From the NCBI RefSeq assembly GCF_001984105.1, contig NZ_MTQM01000009.1, positions 1,054,001-1,118,000 on the forward strand: a stretch of DNA of 64,000 bases, written 5' to 3'. Numbering within the stretch: the stretch's first letter is position 1; each line of letters begins with the position of its first letter. The notes under the pieces are model-generated. The model ran no database searches, was not told the DNA's origin, and saw only the letters and a program-made list of their open reading frames with translations. This DNA is from Microbacterium sp. CSI-V. GTDB taxonomy: Bacteria > Actinomycetota > Actinomycetes > Actinomycetales > Microbacteriaceae. Both the position numbers and the translations under genes were made by a program. Shown one piece after another: positions 16,745-25,679 of this stretch.

Positions 16745-18403
16745 ATGACCCTCATCGAACCCCCTCCCACCACCGACCGCCGCGGCCCCGAGCCCACGGC
16801 ATCCACCCCCGTTCCGCACCTGCGGATCCATCGTCCGCTCGAGGGCCGCGACCGGGAGATCCTGACCCCCGCCGCCCTCGCCTTCCTCACCGAACTGCAC
16901 GACCGCTTCGGCCGTCGCCGTCACGACCGGCTCGCCGCGCGCGAACGCCGCCGCTTCGAGATCGGAAACGGCGACGACCCGCACTTCCGGTCCGAGACGG
17001 CGCACATCCGCGAAGACCCGTCGTGGCGCGTCGCCGGCGCCGGCCCGGGCCTCGAGGACCGCCGCGTCGAGATCACGGGCCCGACCGACCCGAAGATGAC
17101 GATCAACGCGCTGAACTCCGGCGCGCGGGTGTGGCTGGCCGACCAGGAGGATGCCACCTCCCCCACGTGGCGCAACGTCATCGGGGGCCAGCTCTCGCTG
17201 TTCGACGCGATCCGCGGGCAGCTCAGCTTCACGAGCCCCGAGGGCAAGGAGTACCGCGTCACCGCCGAGCGCACGCCCACGATCGTGATGCGCCCGCGCG
17301 GCTGGCACCTGCCCGAGAAGCACATCACCGTGATCGACCGCGCGGGCCGCGAGCTGCCGGCATCCGGCTCTCTCGTGGACTACGGGCTGTACGTCTTCCA
17401 CAACGCGCACGCGCTGATCGCGGCGGGGCGCGGGCCGTACTTCTACCTGCCGAAGATCGAGTCCGCCGACGAGGCGCGGCTGTGGGACGACGTGTTCTCG
17501 TTCACCGAGGAGCGCCTGGGCCTCGCCCACGGCACGATCCGCGCGACGGTCCTCATCGAGACGCTCCCCGCGGCGTTCGAGATGGAGGAGATCCTCTTCG
17601 CCCTCCGCGACCACTGCGCGGGCCTCAACGCCGGCCGGTGGGACTACATCTTCTCGATCATCAAGACCTACCGCGGTCGCGGGGCGCGGTTCGTGCTCCC
17701 CGACCGGAGCGAGGTGACGATGACGGTGCCGTTCATGCGGGCGTACACCGAGCTGCTCGTGCGCACGTGCCACAAGCGCGGGGCGTACGCGATCGGCGGC
17801 ATGAGCGCCTTCATCCCCAACCGCCGCAAGCCCGAGGTGACCGAGGCGGCGTTCGAGAAGGTCGCCGCCGACAAGCGGCGCGAGGCCGGCGACGGTTTCG
17901 ACGGCACGTGGGTGGCCCACCCCGACCTGATCCCGGTGGCCCGCGCAGAGTTCGACGCCGTGCTCGGCGAGCACGAGAACCAGCTCGACCGGCTGCGCGA
18001 GGACGTCGAGGTGCGGCCCGAGCAGCTGCTCGACCTGCGGATCGGCCTGCCGATCACCGCGGGCGGGGTGCGCGGCAACGTGGCGGTGGCGATCCGCTAC
18101 ATCGAGGCGTGGCTGCGGGGCCTCGGGGCCGTCGCGATCGACGACCTCATGGAGGACGCCGCCACCGCCGAGATCTCGCGCTCGCAGATCTGGCAGTGGA
18201 TCCACCAGGACCGCTCCACCGCCGACGGCACCCGCATCACCCGCGAGTACGTCGAGGGGGTGCTCGGAGACGTGCTCGCCGACACGACCCGCTTCGAGGG
18301 CGACCGTTTCGACGACGCCGCCGAGGTGTTCCGCGAGGTGGCGCTGCGCGAGGAGTTCCCCGCGTTCCTCACCCTGCCGGCGTACGCGAAGTACCTCGAC
18401 TGA
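16745..18403 (+). CDS. aceB: Malate synthase A
   Basis: 552 residues. Typical malate synthase A features: GPTDPKMTINALNSGARVWL, the ADQEDATSPTW segment, MRPRGWHLPEKH, YFYLPKIES, ETLPAAFEMEEILFALR, the GGMSAFIPNR loop, and the VAHPDLIPVA region with an acidic Asp. Condenses glyoxylate and acetyl-CoA to malate. The start ATG 16745 gives the standard N-terminus; upstream in-frame codons lie inside the palindrome. The ribosome site is weak (CGAAAGAG). Confidence 0.96.
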   Translation: MTLIEPPPTTDRRGPEPTASTPVPHLRIHRPLEGRDREILTPAALAFLTELHDRFGRRRHDRLAARERRRFEIGNGDDPHFRSETAHIREDPSWRVAGAGPGLEDRRVEITGPTDPKMTINALNSGARVWLADQEDATSPTWRNVIGGQLSLFDAIRGQLSFTSPEGKEYRVTAERTPTIVMRPRGWHLPEKHITVIDRAGRELPASGSLVDYGLYVFHNAHALIAAGRGPYFYLPKIESADEARLWDDVFSFTEERLGLAHGTIRATVLIETLPAAFEMEEILFALRDHCAGLNAGRWDYIFSIIKTYRGRGARFVLPDRSEVTMTVPFMRAYTELLVRTCHKRGAYAIGGMSAFIPNRRKPEVTEAAFEKVAADKRREAGDGFDGTWVAHPDLIPVARAEFDAVLGEHENQLDRLREDVEVRPEQLLDLRIGLPITAGGVRGNVAVAIRYIEAWLRGLGAVAIDDLMEDAATAEISRSQIWQWIHQDRSTADGTRITREYVEGVLGDVLADTTRFEGDRFDDAAEVFREVALREEFPAFLTLPAYAKYLD

Positions 18404-18409
18404 CGGCAC

Positions 18410-18443
18410 ACGACGGGCCGGGGCCTCGGCTCCGGCCCGTCGT
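18410..18443. terminator. Bidirectional terminator between aceB and the ClC gene
   Basis: Perfect 12-base inverted repeat ACGACGGGCCGG (18410-18421) and CCGGCCCGTCGT (18432-18443) with a 10-base loop, placed between two convergent stops. Confidence 0.65.
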
Positions 18444-18481
18444 GGCGTCCGGAATCGCCGGCCGCACCGAGGGTCCCGGCG

Positions 18482-19777
18482 CTACTCGCGCCCGGGATCG
18501 CGCGGGGCGAAGCGGCGCAGGCTCGCGCGCGAGGTCAGCCGCGCGGCGGCGAGCGACCCGGCGACGGCGAGGAAGATCGGCAGCAGCAGGTCGAAGCCGG
18601 TCGCGGTGAACTCGATCACGAGCACGATCGCGGTGAACGGCGCGCGCATGTTCGACGCGAGGAACGCCGCGGCTGCCACGATCGCCAGGCCCGTGGCATC
18701 CGCACCCGGCCAGACGAGCGCCCACGCCGCGGCGGCCGCAGCGCCGAGGCTCGCGCCGATCGCGACCGACGGCTGGAGCGTGCCGCCGACGGCTCCGGAG
18801 CCGAGCGACACGACCGTCGCGACGTACTTCAGCGCGGCCAGGGCGAGCAGGAGCAGCGCGGGCTGCGTGAGATCGAAACCCGCCGTCGCGAGCGCGCGAC
18901 CGTTGCCGAGGATCAGCGGGAAGACCGCGCCGAGCGCGCCGACCGCCGTGAAGGTCACGGGCAGCGCGACGAGCAGCTTCCACCCCGTCGGCCGCACCTT
19001 CGCCAGGAGCGACGTCACGGCCCCGAAGCTCGTGGCGCCCCACCCCATGAGCGGTCCGATGAGGATCGCCGCCACGATGAGCGACGCGTTCACGTCGATG
19101 GATGCCACGTGGTACAGCGAGTCGTCCCCCACCAGCGGGCGTGCCACGAGCGTGGCGATCGCGCTGACCGAGAGGGCGACGACGGCCGCGCCGACGCTGA
19201 ACTGCGCGAGCAGGATCTCGATCGCGAACAGCGCGCCGCCGAGCGGCACGTTGTACACCGCCGCGAGACCGGCGCCCGCGGCCGCGGCGATGAGGATGCG
19301 CCCCCAGCGCGCGTCGAGGCGGAACCAGCGCACGATCTTCGACCCGGCCATCGCGGAGAGTTCGCGCGGGGCGACCTCCTTGCCGATCGAGGCGCCGAGG
19401 GCGACCGACGTGACCTGGATGACGGTGTCGGCGAGCGTCTCCCACCAGGGCATGTGCGCGCCGGCGACACCCTGTTCGACGGCGGCGATCTTCCGGCCGA
19501 ATCGGCGCAGCAGGTACCAGCCGACGGCGGCGACGACACCCGCGCCGCCCACGGTCACGATCGGCAGCCACCACACCGCCGGGGACGCCAGGCCGTCGAG
19601 GAACGGCCCTTCTTCGTGGCCCCAGACGAGGTGCTCGACGGTGTGGACGATCCAGACCAGCAGCAGCACGGCGAGCCCCGTGGCCACCCCGACGATCGCG
19701 GTCGCCAGCCCCAGACGGAGCAGGATGCCGAGCCCCCGACGATGCACGCGCGTGCGTTCCGGGGCCTCTGCTGTCAC
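18482..19777 (-). CDS. ClC-type chloride channel/transporter family protein
   Basis: 431 residues with about ten hydrophobic segments. ClC signatures: GASIGKEVAPREL (the glutamate loop corresponding to GxEGP), AAGAGLAAVYNVPLGGALFAIE, and the C-terminal GSGAVGGTLQPSVAIGASLG and AFLASNMRAPFTA. The GKEVAP loop differs from the canonical GKEGP, so conduction properties may differ. GTG start 19777; TAGCGT sits 6 bases upstream, hence probably leaderless. Divergent from a small membrane protein gene with its own TAGCGT box. Confidence 0.82.
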   Translation of the reverse strand: MTAEAPERTRVHRRGLGILLRLGLATAIVGVATGLAVLLLVWIVHTVEHLVWGHEEGPFLDGLASPAVWWLPIVTVGGAGVVAAVGWYLLRRFGRKIAAVEQGVAGAHMPWWETLADTVIQVTSVALGASIGKEVAPRELSAMAGSKIVRWFRLDARWGRILIAAAAGAGLAAVYNVPLGGALFAIEILLAQFSVGAAVVALSVSAIATLVARPLVGDDSLYHVASIDVNASLIVAAILIGPLMGWGATSFGAVTSLLAKVRPTGWKLLVALPVTFTAVGALGAVFPLILGNGRALATAGFDLTQPALLLLALAALKYVATVVSLGSGAVGGTLQPSVAIGASLGAAAAAAWALVWPGADATGLAIVAAAAFLASNMRAPFTAIVLVIEFTATGFDLLLPIFLAVAGSLAAARLTSRASLRRFAPRDPGRE

Positions 19778-19832
19778 GACGCCACGCTAACGCACCGGCG
19801 ACAGCCCACCCGCCACGCGCTAGCGTGACCGC

Positions 19833-20156
19833 ATGGCCTCTGTCTCCCCGGCCGGCCGGCGCGCCAGCGACGGCTTCGGCATCGTCGCGATCATCCTCGC
19901 CGCGTTCATCCTGCTGCCGGCGCTGATGATCTTCCTGATCGGGCTCGCCCCCGGCATGAACGCGATCTGGTGGCTCGGTGTCGTGCTCCTGCCGATCATG
20001 GGCTTCCTCGGGCTCGTCGCCCTCGTCGTCGGAATCGTCGGGATCGTCCTGCGCGTCCGGCGGCAACGGAACCCGGTCCTCTCGATCATCGGCACGGCCC
20101 TCGGGGCCGTCCTCGTCCTCCCCGTCGTGTGGGTGTTCTTCAGCTCCGCCGTGTAA
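19833..20156 (+). CDS. Small integral membrane protein, unknown function
   Basis: 107 residues with three hydrophobic helices (about 16-38, 45-71 and 82-103) separated by short basic loops (LRVRRQRN). No known family recognised with certainty. Start ATG 19833 has TAGCGT 6 bases upstream and no SD, a leaderless arrangement. It is divergent from the ClC gene and precedes the aminotransferase by 63 bases. It may simply be a structural membrane protein; nothing specific indicates function. Confidence 0.7.
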   Translation: MASVSPAGRRASDGFGIVAIILAAFILLPALMIFLIGLAPGMNAIWWLGVVLLPIMGFLGLVALVVGIVGIVLRVRRQRNPVLSIIGTALGAVLVLPVVWVFFSSAV

Positions 20157-20219
20157 CCCTTCGGTGACGCCCGTCGCCGAGCCCGCGGCATCCCGGGCGT
20201 GCCGAGTAGGCTCTACGCC

Positions 20220-21419
20220 GTGACCGACCGCGCCCCGCTCTCCCGCAAGCTCTCCGCCATCGCCGAATCCGCCACCCTGAAGGTCGACGCCAAGGCCAAG
20301 GCCCTGAAGGCCGCCGGCCGTCCCGTCATCTCGTACGCGGCCGGAGAGCCCGACTTCGCCACCCCGCAGTTCATCGTGGATGCCGCCGCCGAGGCGCTGC
20401 ACAGCCCGGCGAACTTCCGCTACACCCCCGCCGCCGGACTCCCGGTGCTGCGCGAGGCCATCGTCGCGAAGACGTGGCGCGATTCGGGCCTCGAGGTCGC
20501 CCCGTCGCAGGTGATCGTCACCAACGGCGGCAAGCAGGCCGTGTACCAGGCGTTCCAGACCGTGGTGAACCCCGGCGACGAGGTGCTGCTGCCGGCCCCG
20601 TACTGGACCACGTACCCCGAGGCCATCGCCCTCGCCGACGGCGTGCCCGTCGAGGTGTTCGCCGGCGCCGACCAGGACTACAAGGTCACCGTGGCCCAGC
20701 TCGAGGCCGCCCGCACCGACAAGACGACCGTCCTCGTGTTCGTCTCGCCCTCGAACCCCACGGGCTCGGTCTACACCCCCGAAGAGACCGCCGAGATCGG
20801 CCGCTGGGCCCTCGAGCACGGCATCTGGGTCATCACCGACGAGATCTACCAGAACCTCACGTACGAGGGCGCCCGCGCGGTGTCGATCGTCGAGGCCGTG
20901 CCCGAGCTCGCCGGGCAGACGATCCTCGTCAACGGCGTCGCGAAGACGTACGCGATGACCGGCTGGCGCGTCGGTTGGATGGTCGGACCGGCGGATGCCA
21001 TCAAGCTCGCGGGCAACCTGCAGTCGCACCTGTCCAGCAACGTCAACAACATCGCGCAGATCGCCGCAGCCGCCGCGCTGAACGGTCCGCAGGACGAGGC
21101 CGAGCAGTTCCGTCTCGCCTTCGACCGCCGCCGACAGCTGATCGTGGGCGAGCTGTCGAAGATCGACGGCGTCGAGGTCCCCAACCCGCTCGGCGCGTTC
21201 TACGTCTACCCCGACGTGCGCGGTCTGCTGGGCCGCGAGTGGGATGGCGTCACGCCGACGACCTCGCTCGAGCTCGCCGACCTGATCCTCGAGAAGGCCG
21301 AGGTCGCGGTGGTCCCCGGTGAGGCCTTCGGCCCGAGCGGGTACCTCCGCCTGTCGTACGCCCTCGGCGACGAGGAACTGCTGGAGGGCGTGCAGCGCCT
21401 GCAGCGCCTGTTCTCCTGA
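20220..21419 (+). CDS. Aspartate aminotransferase family PLP enzyme
   Basis: 399 residues, class I/II aminotransferase of the AspC/1-beta type. Motifs: [27 protein letters not shown], the PYWTTYPE active-site segment, [25 protein letters not shown], and the PLP lysine in [15 protein letters not shown]-terminal [13 protein letters not shown] holds the carboxylate-binding Arg. Expected to exchange amino groups between aspartate and 2-oxoglutarate. Start taken as GTG 20220: TAGGCT lies 7 bases upstream and there is no SD; an upstream ATG at 20199 would add seven residues overlapping that box. Confidence 0.9.
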   Translation: MTDRAPLSRKLSAIAESATLKVDAKAKALKAAGRPVISYAAGEPDFATPQFIVDAAAEALHSPANFRYTPAAGLPVLREAIVAKTWRDSGLEVAPSQVIVTNGGKQAVYQAFQTVVNPGDEVLLPAPYWTTYPEAIALADGVPVEVFAGADQDYKVTVAQLEAARTDKTTVLVFVSPSNPTGSVYTPEETAEIGRWALEHGIWVITDEIYQNLTYEGARAVSIVEAVPELAGQTILVNGVAKTYAMTGWRVGWMVGPADAIKLAGNLQSHLSSNVNNIAQIAAAAALNGPQDEAEQFRLAFDRRRQLIVGELSKIDGVEVPNPLGAFYVYPDVRGLLGREWDGVTPTTSLELADLILEKAEVAVVPGEAFGPSGYLRLSYALGDEELLEGVQRLQRLFS

Positions 21420-21433
21420 CGGCCGTCGTTTCG

Positions 21434-21496
21434 CGCGAGTCGCCAAGATTTGTCGCCTCTGCCTCCGCGGAGACAACAATTCCTGGCGACTCACGC
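21434..21496. repeat. Intergenic palindrome upstream of the DUF559 gene (family B)
   Basis: The arms are inverted copies around GAGTCGCC (21437-21444) and GGCGACTC (21485-21492), extended by similar sequence inward. The 20 bases from 21437 are identical to the inverted right arm of the palindrome at 22451-22514, on the other side of the DUF559 gene. Confidence 0.75.
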
Positions 21497-21562
21497 GTGT
21501 GACCCTCCTCCACATGGGGACAACGAGGAACGGTCGGACGGCGGGCGCGACATCATCGGCGG

Positions 21563-22456
21563 ATGCCGCTCTCGCATCGCCCCATCGGACCCACGATCGC
21601 GTTCACCGTTGCGGAAGGGCGGGCGCACGGACTCTCGCCGAGCAGCCTCCGCTCGGTGGGGTGGGACGCGCCGTACTCGGGAACTCGGAGCCGACCGGAT
21701 GCCACGGAGTTGCAGCGTCTGAGCGCATTGATGCGCGCTCTGCCGGATCATGCGTTCCTGTGCGGACCCTCCGCGGCCGTCCTTCTGGGGCTCCCTCTCC
21801 CCGCATCGCTCGGCCGAGCTGCGAAGGAGTCACCGACCATCGGCGTGCCGAGCGGATGCAATCGCATCCGTCGCCCGGGAGTCACCGGCCGCTCACTCGC
21901 CGTCGAGCCTTCCGACATCGTCGACGTCGAGGGGCTGCGCTGCAGTTCGCCGTTACGTACGTGGGCCGAGCTTGCCGAACTCCTCGACGTCGGCTCTCTG
22001 ACCGCCATCTCGGACCGCTTGCTGGCGTGCCGCGATCCGCTCGCGACGCGCGCGGACCTCGAGCGGATGCACCGACGGTTCCTCGGCGGGAGAGGATCGC
22101 GCCGACGTCGGCTCGCCGTCGACTTCGCCGACGACCGGGCGGAGTCGCCGAGGGAGAGCGAGCTCCGTGTCCTTCTGATCCAAGCCGGTCTTCCCGTGCC
22201 CGAGAGCAACGTCGAGATCTTCGACGGTCATCGATTCGTGGCGCGCGTCGACCTGCTCTACCGCGACGCACGCCTCGTCATCGAGTACGACGGCGACTAC
22301 CACCGCGATCCGCGGCAATGGAGTCGCGACCGATCGCGTCGCGCGGAGTTGGAGTCGCTCGGCTACCGCGTGACGACGGTCACCGCCCGCGACTTCGACG
22401 CCCCCGAGGTGCTGCTGATGCGCATCCGCCGCCTGCTCGGGCAGGCCCACGCGTGA
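21563..22456 (+). CDS. DUF559 (Vsr-like PD-(D/E)XK) protein
   Basis: 297 residues. C-terminal third (about residues 190-290) is a DUF559 nuclease-like domain: E in SPRESELRVLLIQAG, then ARVDLLYRDARLVIEYDGDY with the Asp and Glu-x-Asp expected for a PD-(D/E)XK site, and a final VTTVTARDFD strand. The N-terminal part has LSPSSLRSVGW and a hydrophobic segment (AVLLGLPLP) similar to AbiEi-like proteins that carry DUF559. Bounded by matching palindromes on both sides; its stop codon lies in the left arm of the second. Many copies of such genes occur in Microbacteriaceae. Nuclease activity and role are unproven. Confidence 0.75.
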   Translation: MPLSHRPIGPTIAFTVAEGRAHGLSPSSLRSVGWDAPYSGTRSRPDATELQRLSALMRALPDHAFLCGPSAAVLLGLPLPASLGRAAKESPTIGVPSGCNRIRRPGVTGRSLAVEPSDIVDVEGLRCSSPLRTWAELAELLDVGSLTAISDRLLACRDPLATRADLERMHRRFLGGRGSRRRRLAVDFADDRAESPRESELRVLLIQAGLPVPESNVEIFDGHRFVARVDLLYRDARLVIEYDGDYHRDPRQWSRDRSRRAELESLGYRVTTVTARDFDAPEVLLMRIRRLLGQAHA

Positions 22457-22514
22457 GTTGCCAAAATGTGTCGCCTCCGGCCCGCGGCAAGCGACAAATC
22501 TTGGCGACTCACGC
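22451..22514. repeat. Palindrome at the end of the DUF559 gene (family B, second copy)
   Basis: Left arm 22451-22474 and right arm 22491-22514 are inverted copies matching at about 20 of 24 positions. The left arm contains the DUF559 stop codon. The right arm, inverted, matches the left arm of the palindrome at 21434-21496 over 20 identical bases. The right arm ends 4 bases before the stop of convergent murB, so it may also serve as a terminator. Confidence 0.75.
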
Positions 22515-22517
22515 TCG

Positions 22518-23654
22518 TTAAAGCTCGACGTTCACCAGCACCGGTTCGGGCTGCAGCAGGAGACCGAACTCGGACTGGACCCGGTTCTGCACGAAACGGG
22601 CGAGCTCGGCGATCTCGGCCGCCGTCGCGCGGCCGCGATTGGTCAGCGCGAGGGTGTGCTTGGTGGACAGCCCCGCGCGGGAGCGGGGGAAGCGGAAGCC
22701 GCGCGAGAGCCCGGCGTGCTCGATGAGCCAGGCCGCGCTCACCTTCACCTCGCGGAACTCCGTGACCGGCGGCGGGACGATGCCGTCGAAGGCCGCGAGC
22801 GGGATCACCGTCACCGGGTCGACGACGGGCCCGAGAGGCCACTTCGGGCACTCGACGGGGAGGGTCCGCGCGAACGCCTCGGAGACGATCGCGTTCTGGA
22901 AGAACGACCCCGCGCTCCACGTGTCCGGGTCTTCCCCGTCGAGGACCATGCCCTTGCGCGCGCGGGTGGCGAGCACGTGCTCGCGGATCCATCGCAGCGA
23001 CACCGCCGCGTCGGCATCCAGCCCCAGGGCACCGCGCAGCTGACCGCCCGCGATCGGCCGGTCGCCGTCGCCGACGCGGTCGAGCTCGAGCGTCACCGAG
23101 ACGATGACACCGGGGCGCTCGGCGACCGACCCGTAGTGCTGTTTCAGCACCGAGGTGCGGAATCCGAGCCCCAGGTCGGATGCCGCGACGGTGGACAGCT
23201 CGCCGGTGGATTCGTCGAGCAGCTCGACCTCGACGAGGGTCTGCACGACCTCCTGGCCGTAGGCCCCGATGTTCTGCACGGGGGCGGCGCCCACGGTCCC
23301 CGGGATACCGGACATCGCCTCGATGCCGGCGAGTCCGCGGGCCACCGTCTCGGCGACGAGAGCATCCCAGTCGTGGCCGGCCTGCACTCGCAGCCGCACG
23401 GTGTCGGGGCGGGAACCGGACAGCTCCTCGATCCCGGCGGTCCGCACCAGCACCACGGTGCCCTCGAACGGCTCGTCGCCGACGAACAGGTTGGACCCGC
23501 CGCCCACGACGAGCCACGGCTCGCCGCTCGCCCACAGATCCCGCAGGACGCCGACGAGTTCGTCGGGAGTGCGCGCCTCGATCGTGCGCTCGGGGAGACC
23601 GCCCGTGCGCAGCGTCGTCAGCTCGGAGAGCGGGACGGGGGTGATCTCGGGCAT
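22518..23654 (-). CDS. murB: UDP-N-acetylmuramate dehydrogenase
   Basis: 378 residues. FAD-binding motif WLVVGGGSNLFV (about residues 46-57), GIPGTVGAAPVQNIGAYGQE, the catalytic serine region SAGSFFQNAIVS, and the C-terminal VSAAWLIEHAGL...HTLALTN with a conserved Glu/Asn-rich end. Reduces UDP-GlcNAc-enolpyruvate to UDP-MurNAc for peptidoglycan. Its ATG shares one base with the stop of the upstream MaoC-type gene (TGATG), so it is translationally coupled to it. The UPF0336/MaoC/murB order is familiar from other Microbacteriaceae. Confidence 0.95.
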   Translation of the reverse strand: MPEITPVPLSELTTLRTGGLPERTIEARTPDELVGVLRDLWASGEPWLVVGGGSNLFVGDEPFEGTVVLVRTAGIEELSGSRPDTVRLRVQAGHDWDALVAETVARGLAGIEAMSGIPGTVGAAPVQNIGAYGQEVVQTLVEVELLDESTGELSTVAASDLGLGFRTSVLKQHYGSVAERPGVIVSVTLELDRVGDGDRPIAGGQLRGALGLDADAAVSLRWIREHVLATRARKGMVLDGEDPDTWSAGSFFQNAIVSEAFARTLPVECPKWPLGPVVDPVTVIPLAAFDGIVPPPVTEFREVKVSAAWLIEHAGLSRGFRFPRSRAGLSTKHTLALTNRGRATAAEIAELARFVQNRVQSEFGLLLQPEPVLVNVEL

Positions 23655-24058
23655 CAGGACAGCCGCACGCGCACCTGCGCCTTGCCGAGGACCGTCGTGC
23701 CCGCGTGCGTCACGGTGAGGTCGATGCGGGCGGCCTCGTCGTCGACCGCGCCCACCTTGGCGCTGATGTGAAGATCGGCACCCTCGACCGGGTCGACGAC
23801 CACGGGCCGGGTGAAGCGCACGCCGTACTCGAGGATGCGGCCGGTGTCGCCGAGCACCTCGGCGAGCGTTCCGACGGCGACGCCCATCGTCAGCATGCCG
23901 TGGGCGAGGACGCCCGGCAGCCCGACCTCGGCGGCGACGTCGTCGCGGTAGTGGATGGGGTTGAAGTCGCCCGAGGCGCCCGCGTACCGCACCAGCGACT
24001 CGCGGGTGAGGTGGACGGAACGTTCGGCGACGACGTCTCCGACGGTGAACGCGCTCAT
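23654..24058 (-). CDS. MaoC-type (R)-hydratase/dehydratase, HadB-like
   Basis: 134 residues, one hot-dog domain. Hydratase motif YAGASGDFNPIHYRDDVAAEVG with catalytic Asp and His, followed by LAHGMLTMG. It probably pairs with the HadA-like protein encoded just upstream (ATGA overlap) to dehydrate 3-hydroxyacyl thioesters, as the HadAB complex does in mycobacterial FAS-II. The genus lacks mycolic acids, so the physiological substrate is uncertain. Confidence 0.85.
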   Translation of the reverse strand: MSAFTVGDVVAERSVHLTRESLVRYAGASGDFNPIHYRDDVAAEVGLPGVLAHGMLTMGVAVGTLAEVLGDTGRILEYGVRFTRPVVVDPVEGADLHISAKVGAVDDEAARIDLTVTHAGTTVLGKAQVRVRLS

Positions 24059-24504
24059 GCGCCGGCCTCCCCCGCCAGCAGCACGCTGGTCGTCGTCACG
24101 ACGTGGGCGCCGTCGGCATCCACGATCTCCGCCTCGCTCGTGATCATCGCGTTGCCGCCGAGGGTGCGGATGCCGGTGACCGACAGCGTCGCGGTGAGTT
24201 CGTCGCCCGCGACGATGGGCCGGGAGTACCGGAAGCGCTGCTCGGCGTGGACCAGACGCGAGAGCTCGATGCCCGAGTCGGGGTCGCCGAGCAGCTGCTG
24301 CAGTGTCAGGTCCTGGACGACCATCGCGAACGTCGGCGGCGCGACGACGTCGGCGTAGCCGAGCGCGCGAGCGGCGGCGGGGTCGGAGTGCTGGGGGGCG
24401 TCGGCGAAGACGGCGCGGGCGAACTCGCGCACCTTCTCTCGACCGACGAGGTACGGCGCGGTGGGCGGGAAGGCACGACCGACCAGTTCGGGGTTCACGG
24501 GCAC
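24055..24504 (-). CDS. UPF0336/FAS1-type dehydratase, HadA-like
   Basis: 149 residues, hot-dog fold. N-terminus NPELVGRAFPPTAPYLVGREKVREFA and the VVAPPTFAMVVQ segment are characteristic of UPF0336 proteins, which lack the hydratase catalytic pair and serve as structural partner of HadB-type subunits. GTG start at 24504 with TAGACT 6 bases upstream and no SD indicates a leaderless transcript, probably covering hadA-like, hadB-like and murB. Confidence 0.85.
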   Translation of the reverse strand: MPVNPELVGRAFPPTAPYLVGREKVREFARAVFADAPQHSDPAAARALGYADVVAPPTFAMVVQDLTLQQLLGDPDSGIELSRLVHAEQRFRYSRPIVAGDELTATLSVTGIRTLGGNAMITSEAEIVDADGAHVVTTTSVLLAGEAGA

Positions 24505-24537
24505 CGGCTCAGTCTATCGACCCGCCCCGCGGCCACC

Positions 24538-25335
24538 TCAGCGCTGGTGGCGTCCGCGGACGGCCTTGACCGCCATCTGCGTGGCGATGAAGACGAGGAA
24601 GATCGAGAACAGGACGTTGCCGACGAACGGGTCGACGAGCTTCGCGAGCGAGGCGCCGAGGGCGGTCGTCGTGCACGCCGCGACTCCGACGCAGGCGGCG
24701 GCGACGAGGTCGACGTTGGAGCGGCGGAGGTTGCCGACGGTGCCGGAGATCGCGGTCGGGATCATCATCAGCAGCGAGGTGCCGCGGGCGATGAGGTCGC
24801 TCGTGCCGAAGAGGAGCAGCAGCGCGGGCACGACGATGATCCCGCCGCCCACGCCGAGCAGACCGGCCAGGATGCCGGTGACCACGCCGAGCACGAGGAG
24901 CCCCGGTCCCGTGATCCAGGTCAGTTCGAGCTCGGCATCCCGGGAGGGGATGACGAAGTACAGGCTCACGATCACCGCGACGAGGAACGCCACGAACGAC
25001 CACCGCAGAGCCGTCTGCGACAGCTTCGGGAGCAGCCACGTGCCGATCTGCGCGCCGCCGACCGCGCCGGCGGCGAGGATCAACGCGGGGATCCACGCCA
25101 CGTGCCCGTCGACGGCGTAGGTGATGACACCGACGGATGCCGTGGGCACGATCGCCGCGAGCGAGGTGCCGGCGGCGAAGCGCTGGTCGAAGCCCAGGGC
25201 GAGGACCAGGAGCGGCACGATCACGGTTCCGCCGCCGACGCCGAAGAGGCCGGACATGAGCCCGGCGAGGAGGCCCACCCCGATGCACACGATGAAGAAG
25301 CGGGCGGAACGGGTCGGGCGGGCGGTGTCGATCAC
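24538..25335 (-). CDS. TauE/SafE family sulfite/anion exporter
   Basis: 265 residues with about eight membrane helices in two repeats, each beginning with the GLFGVGGGTVIVPLL or GLLGVGGGIIVVPAL motif typical of TauE/SafE (DUF81) permeases. Likely exports sulfite or sulfonates, though substrates are rarely known. GTG start 25335 with AAGGATT upstream. The 5' region is long (about 270 bases) and contains a strong hairpin. It lies on the same strand upstream of the hadA-like gene. Confidence 0.85.
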   Translation of the reverse strand: MIDTARPTRSARFFIVCIGVGLLAGLMSGLFGVGGGTVIVPLLVLALGFDQRFAAGTSLAAIVPTASVGVITYAVDGHVAWIPALILAAGAVGGAQIGTWLLPKLSQTALRWSFVAFLVAVIVSLYFVIPSRDAELELTWITGPGLLVLGVVTGILAGLLGVGGGIIVVPALLLLFGTSDLIARGTSLLMMIPTAISGTVGNLRRSNVDLVAAACVGVAACTTTALGASLAKLVDPFVGNVLFSIFLVFIATQMAVKAVRGRHQR

Positions 25336-25590
25336 GGGGCGGGAATCCTTGCGAGACGAGGGGGTGCGGGCCGGCGCCCGCCGACGGACCAGTCTTCCAC
25401 CTCGGGGAGGACCGCGACGTCACGGCATCCCGGGAAAGAAAGCGGCCCCCGGTGGTCCGAAGCCGCGTCCACCGGGGGCCGTCGCCCTCACAGGTCAAGC
25501 GGAACGGTGACCCGAACACCGGTCTGCGACCACGATCGCGAGGGTGCGACAGGAGAGAAGTTACCCGGCTCGGACCGAACCCGCTGCCTC
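25336..25590. other. Non-coding leader region upstream of the TauE gene
   Basis: No convincing ORF on either strand. It holds a perfect 13-base inverted repeat, CGGCCCCCGGTGG (25443-25455) and CCACCGGGGGCCG (25469-25481). On the minus strand this is followed by GCTTTCTTTCCC, so it resembles an attenuator or terminator 110 bases before the TauE start. The region from 25490 to 25590 is otherwise featureless; no riboswitch consensus recognised. Confidence 0.5.
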
Positions 25591-25619
25591 TTGACACTGA
25601 TATCTAATACTGCTAACTA
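25591..25619 (+). promoter_or_regulatory. Strong promoter upstream of the F420-type reductase gene
   Basis: TTGACA (25591-25596), 17-base spacer, TAACTA (25614-25619), in a markedly AT-rich 35-base island containing GATATC and repeated TAACTA. The transcript would start near 25626. A match to the -35 consensus this good is unusual in this genome. The AT-rich repeats may bind a regulator. Confidence 0.6.
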
Positions 25620-25679
25620 ACTATCTCGATGCGTCTATCGGCGGGAATGCGCTCGCCGTCCCGTTCGTTCGGGTCCGGT

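Noticed and set aside
18482..19777. Fluoride channel (CLC-F) with a fluoride riboswitch
   Set aside because: No fluoride riboswitch sequence lies upstream; the gene appears leaderless and the selectivity loops do not clearly match CLC-F.
21563..22456. Type IV toxin-antitoxin system
   Set aside because: The DUF559 protein has weak AbiEi-like N-terminal features, but there is no AbiEii-type toxin gene beside it.
25500..25620. Possible glycine or SAM riboswitch
   Set aside because: GGAGAG-like words occur but the paired conserved cores of these riboswitches are missing.
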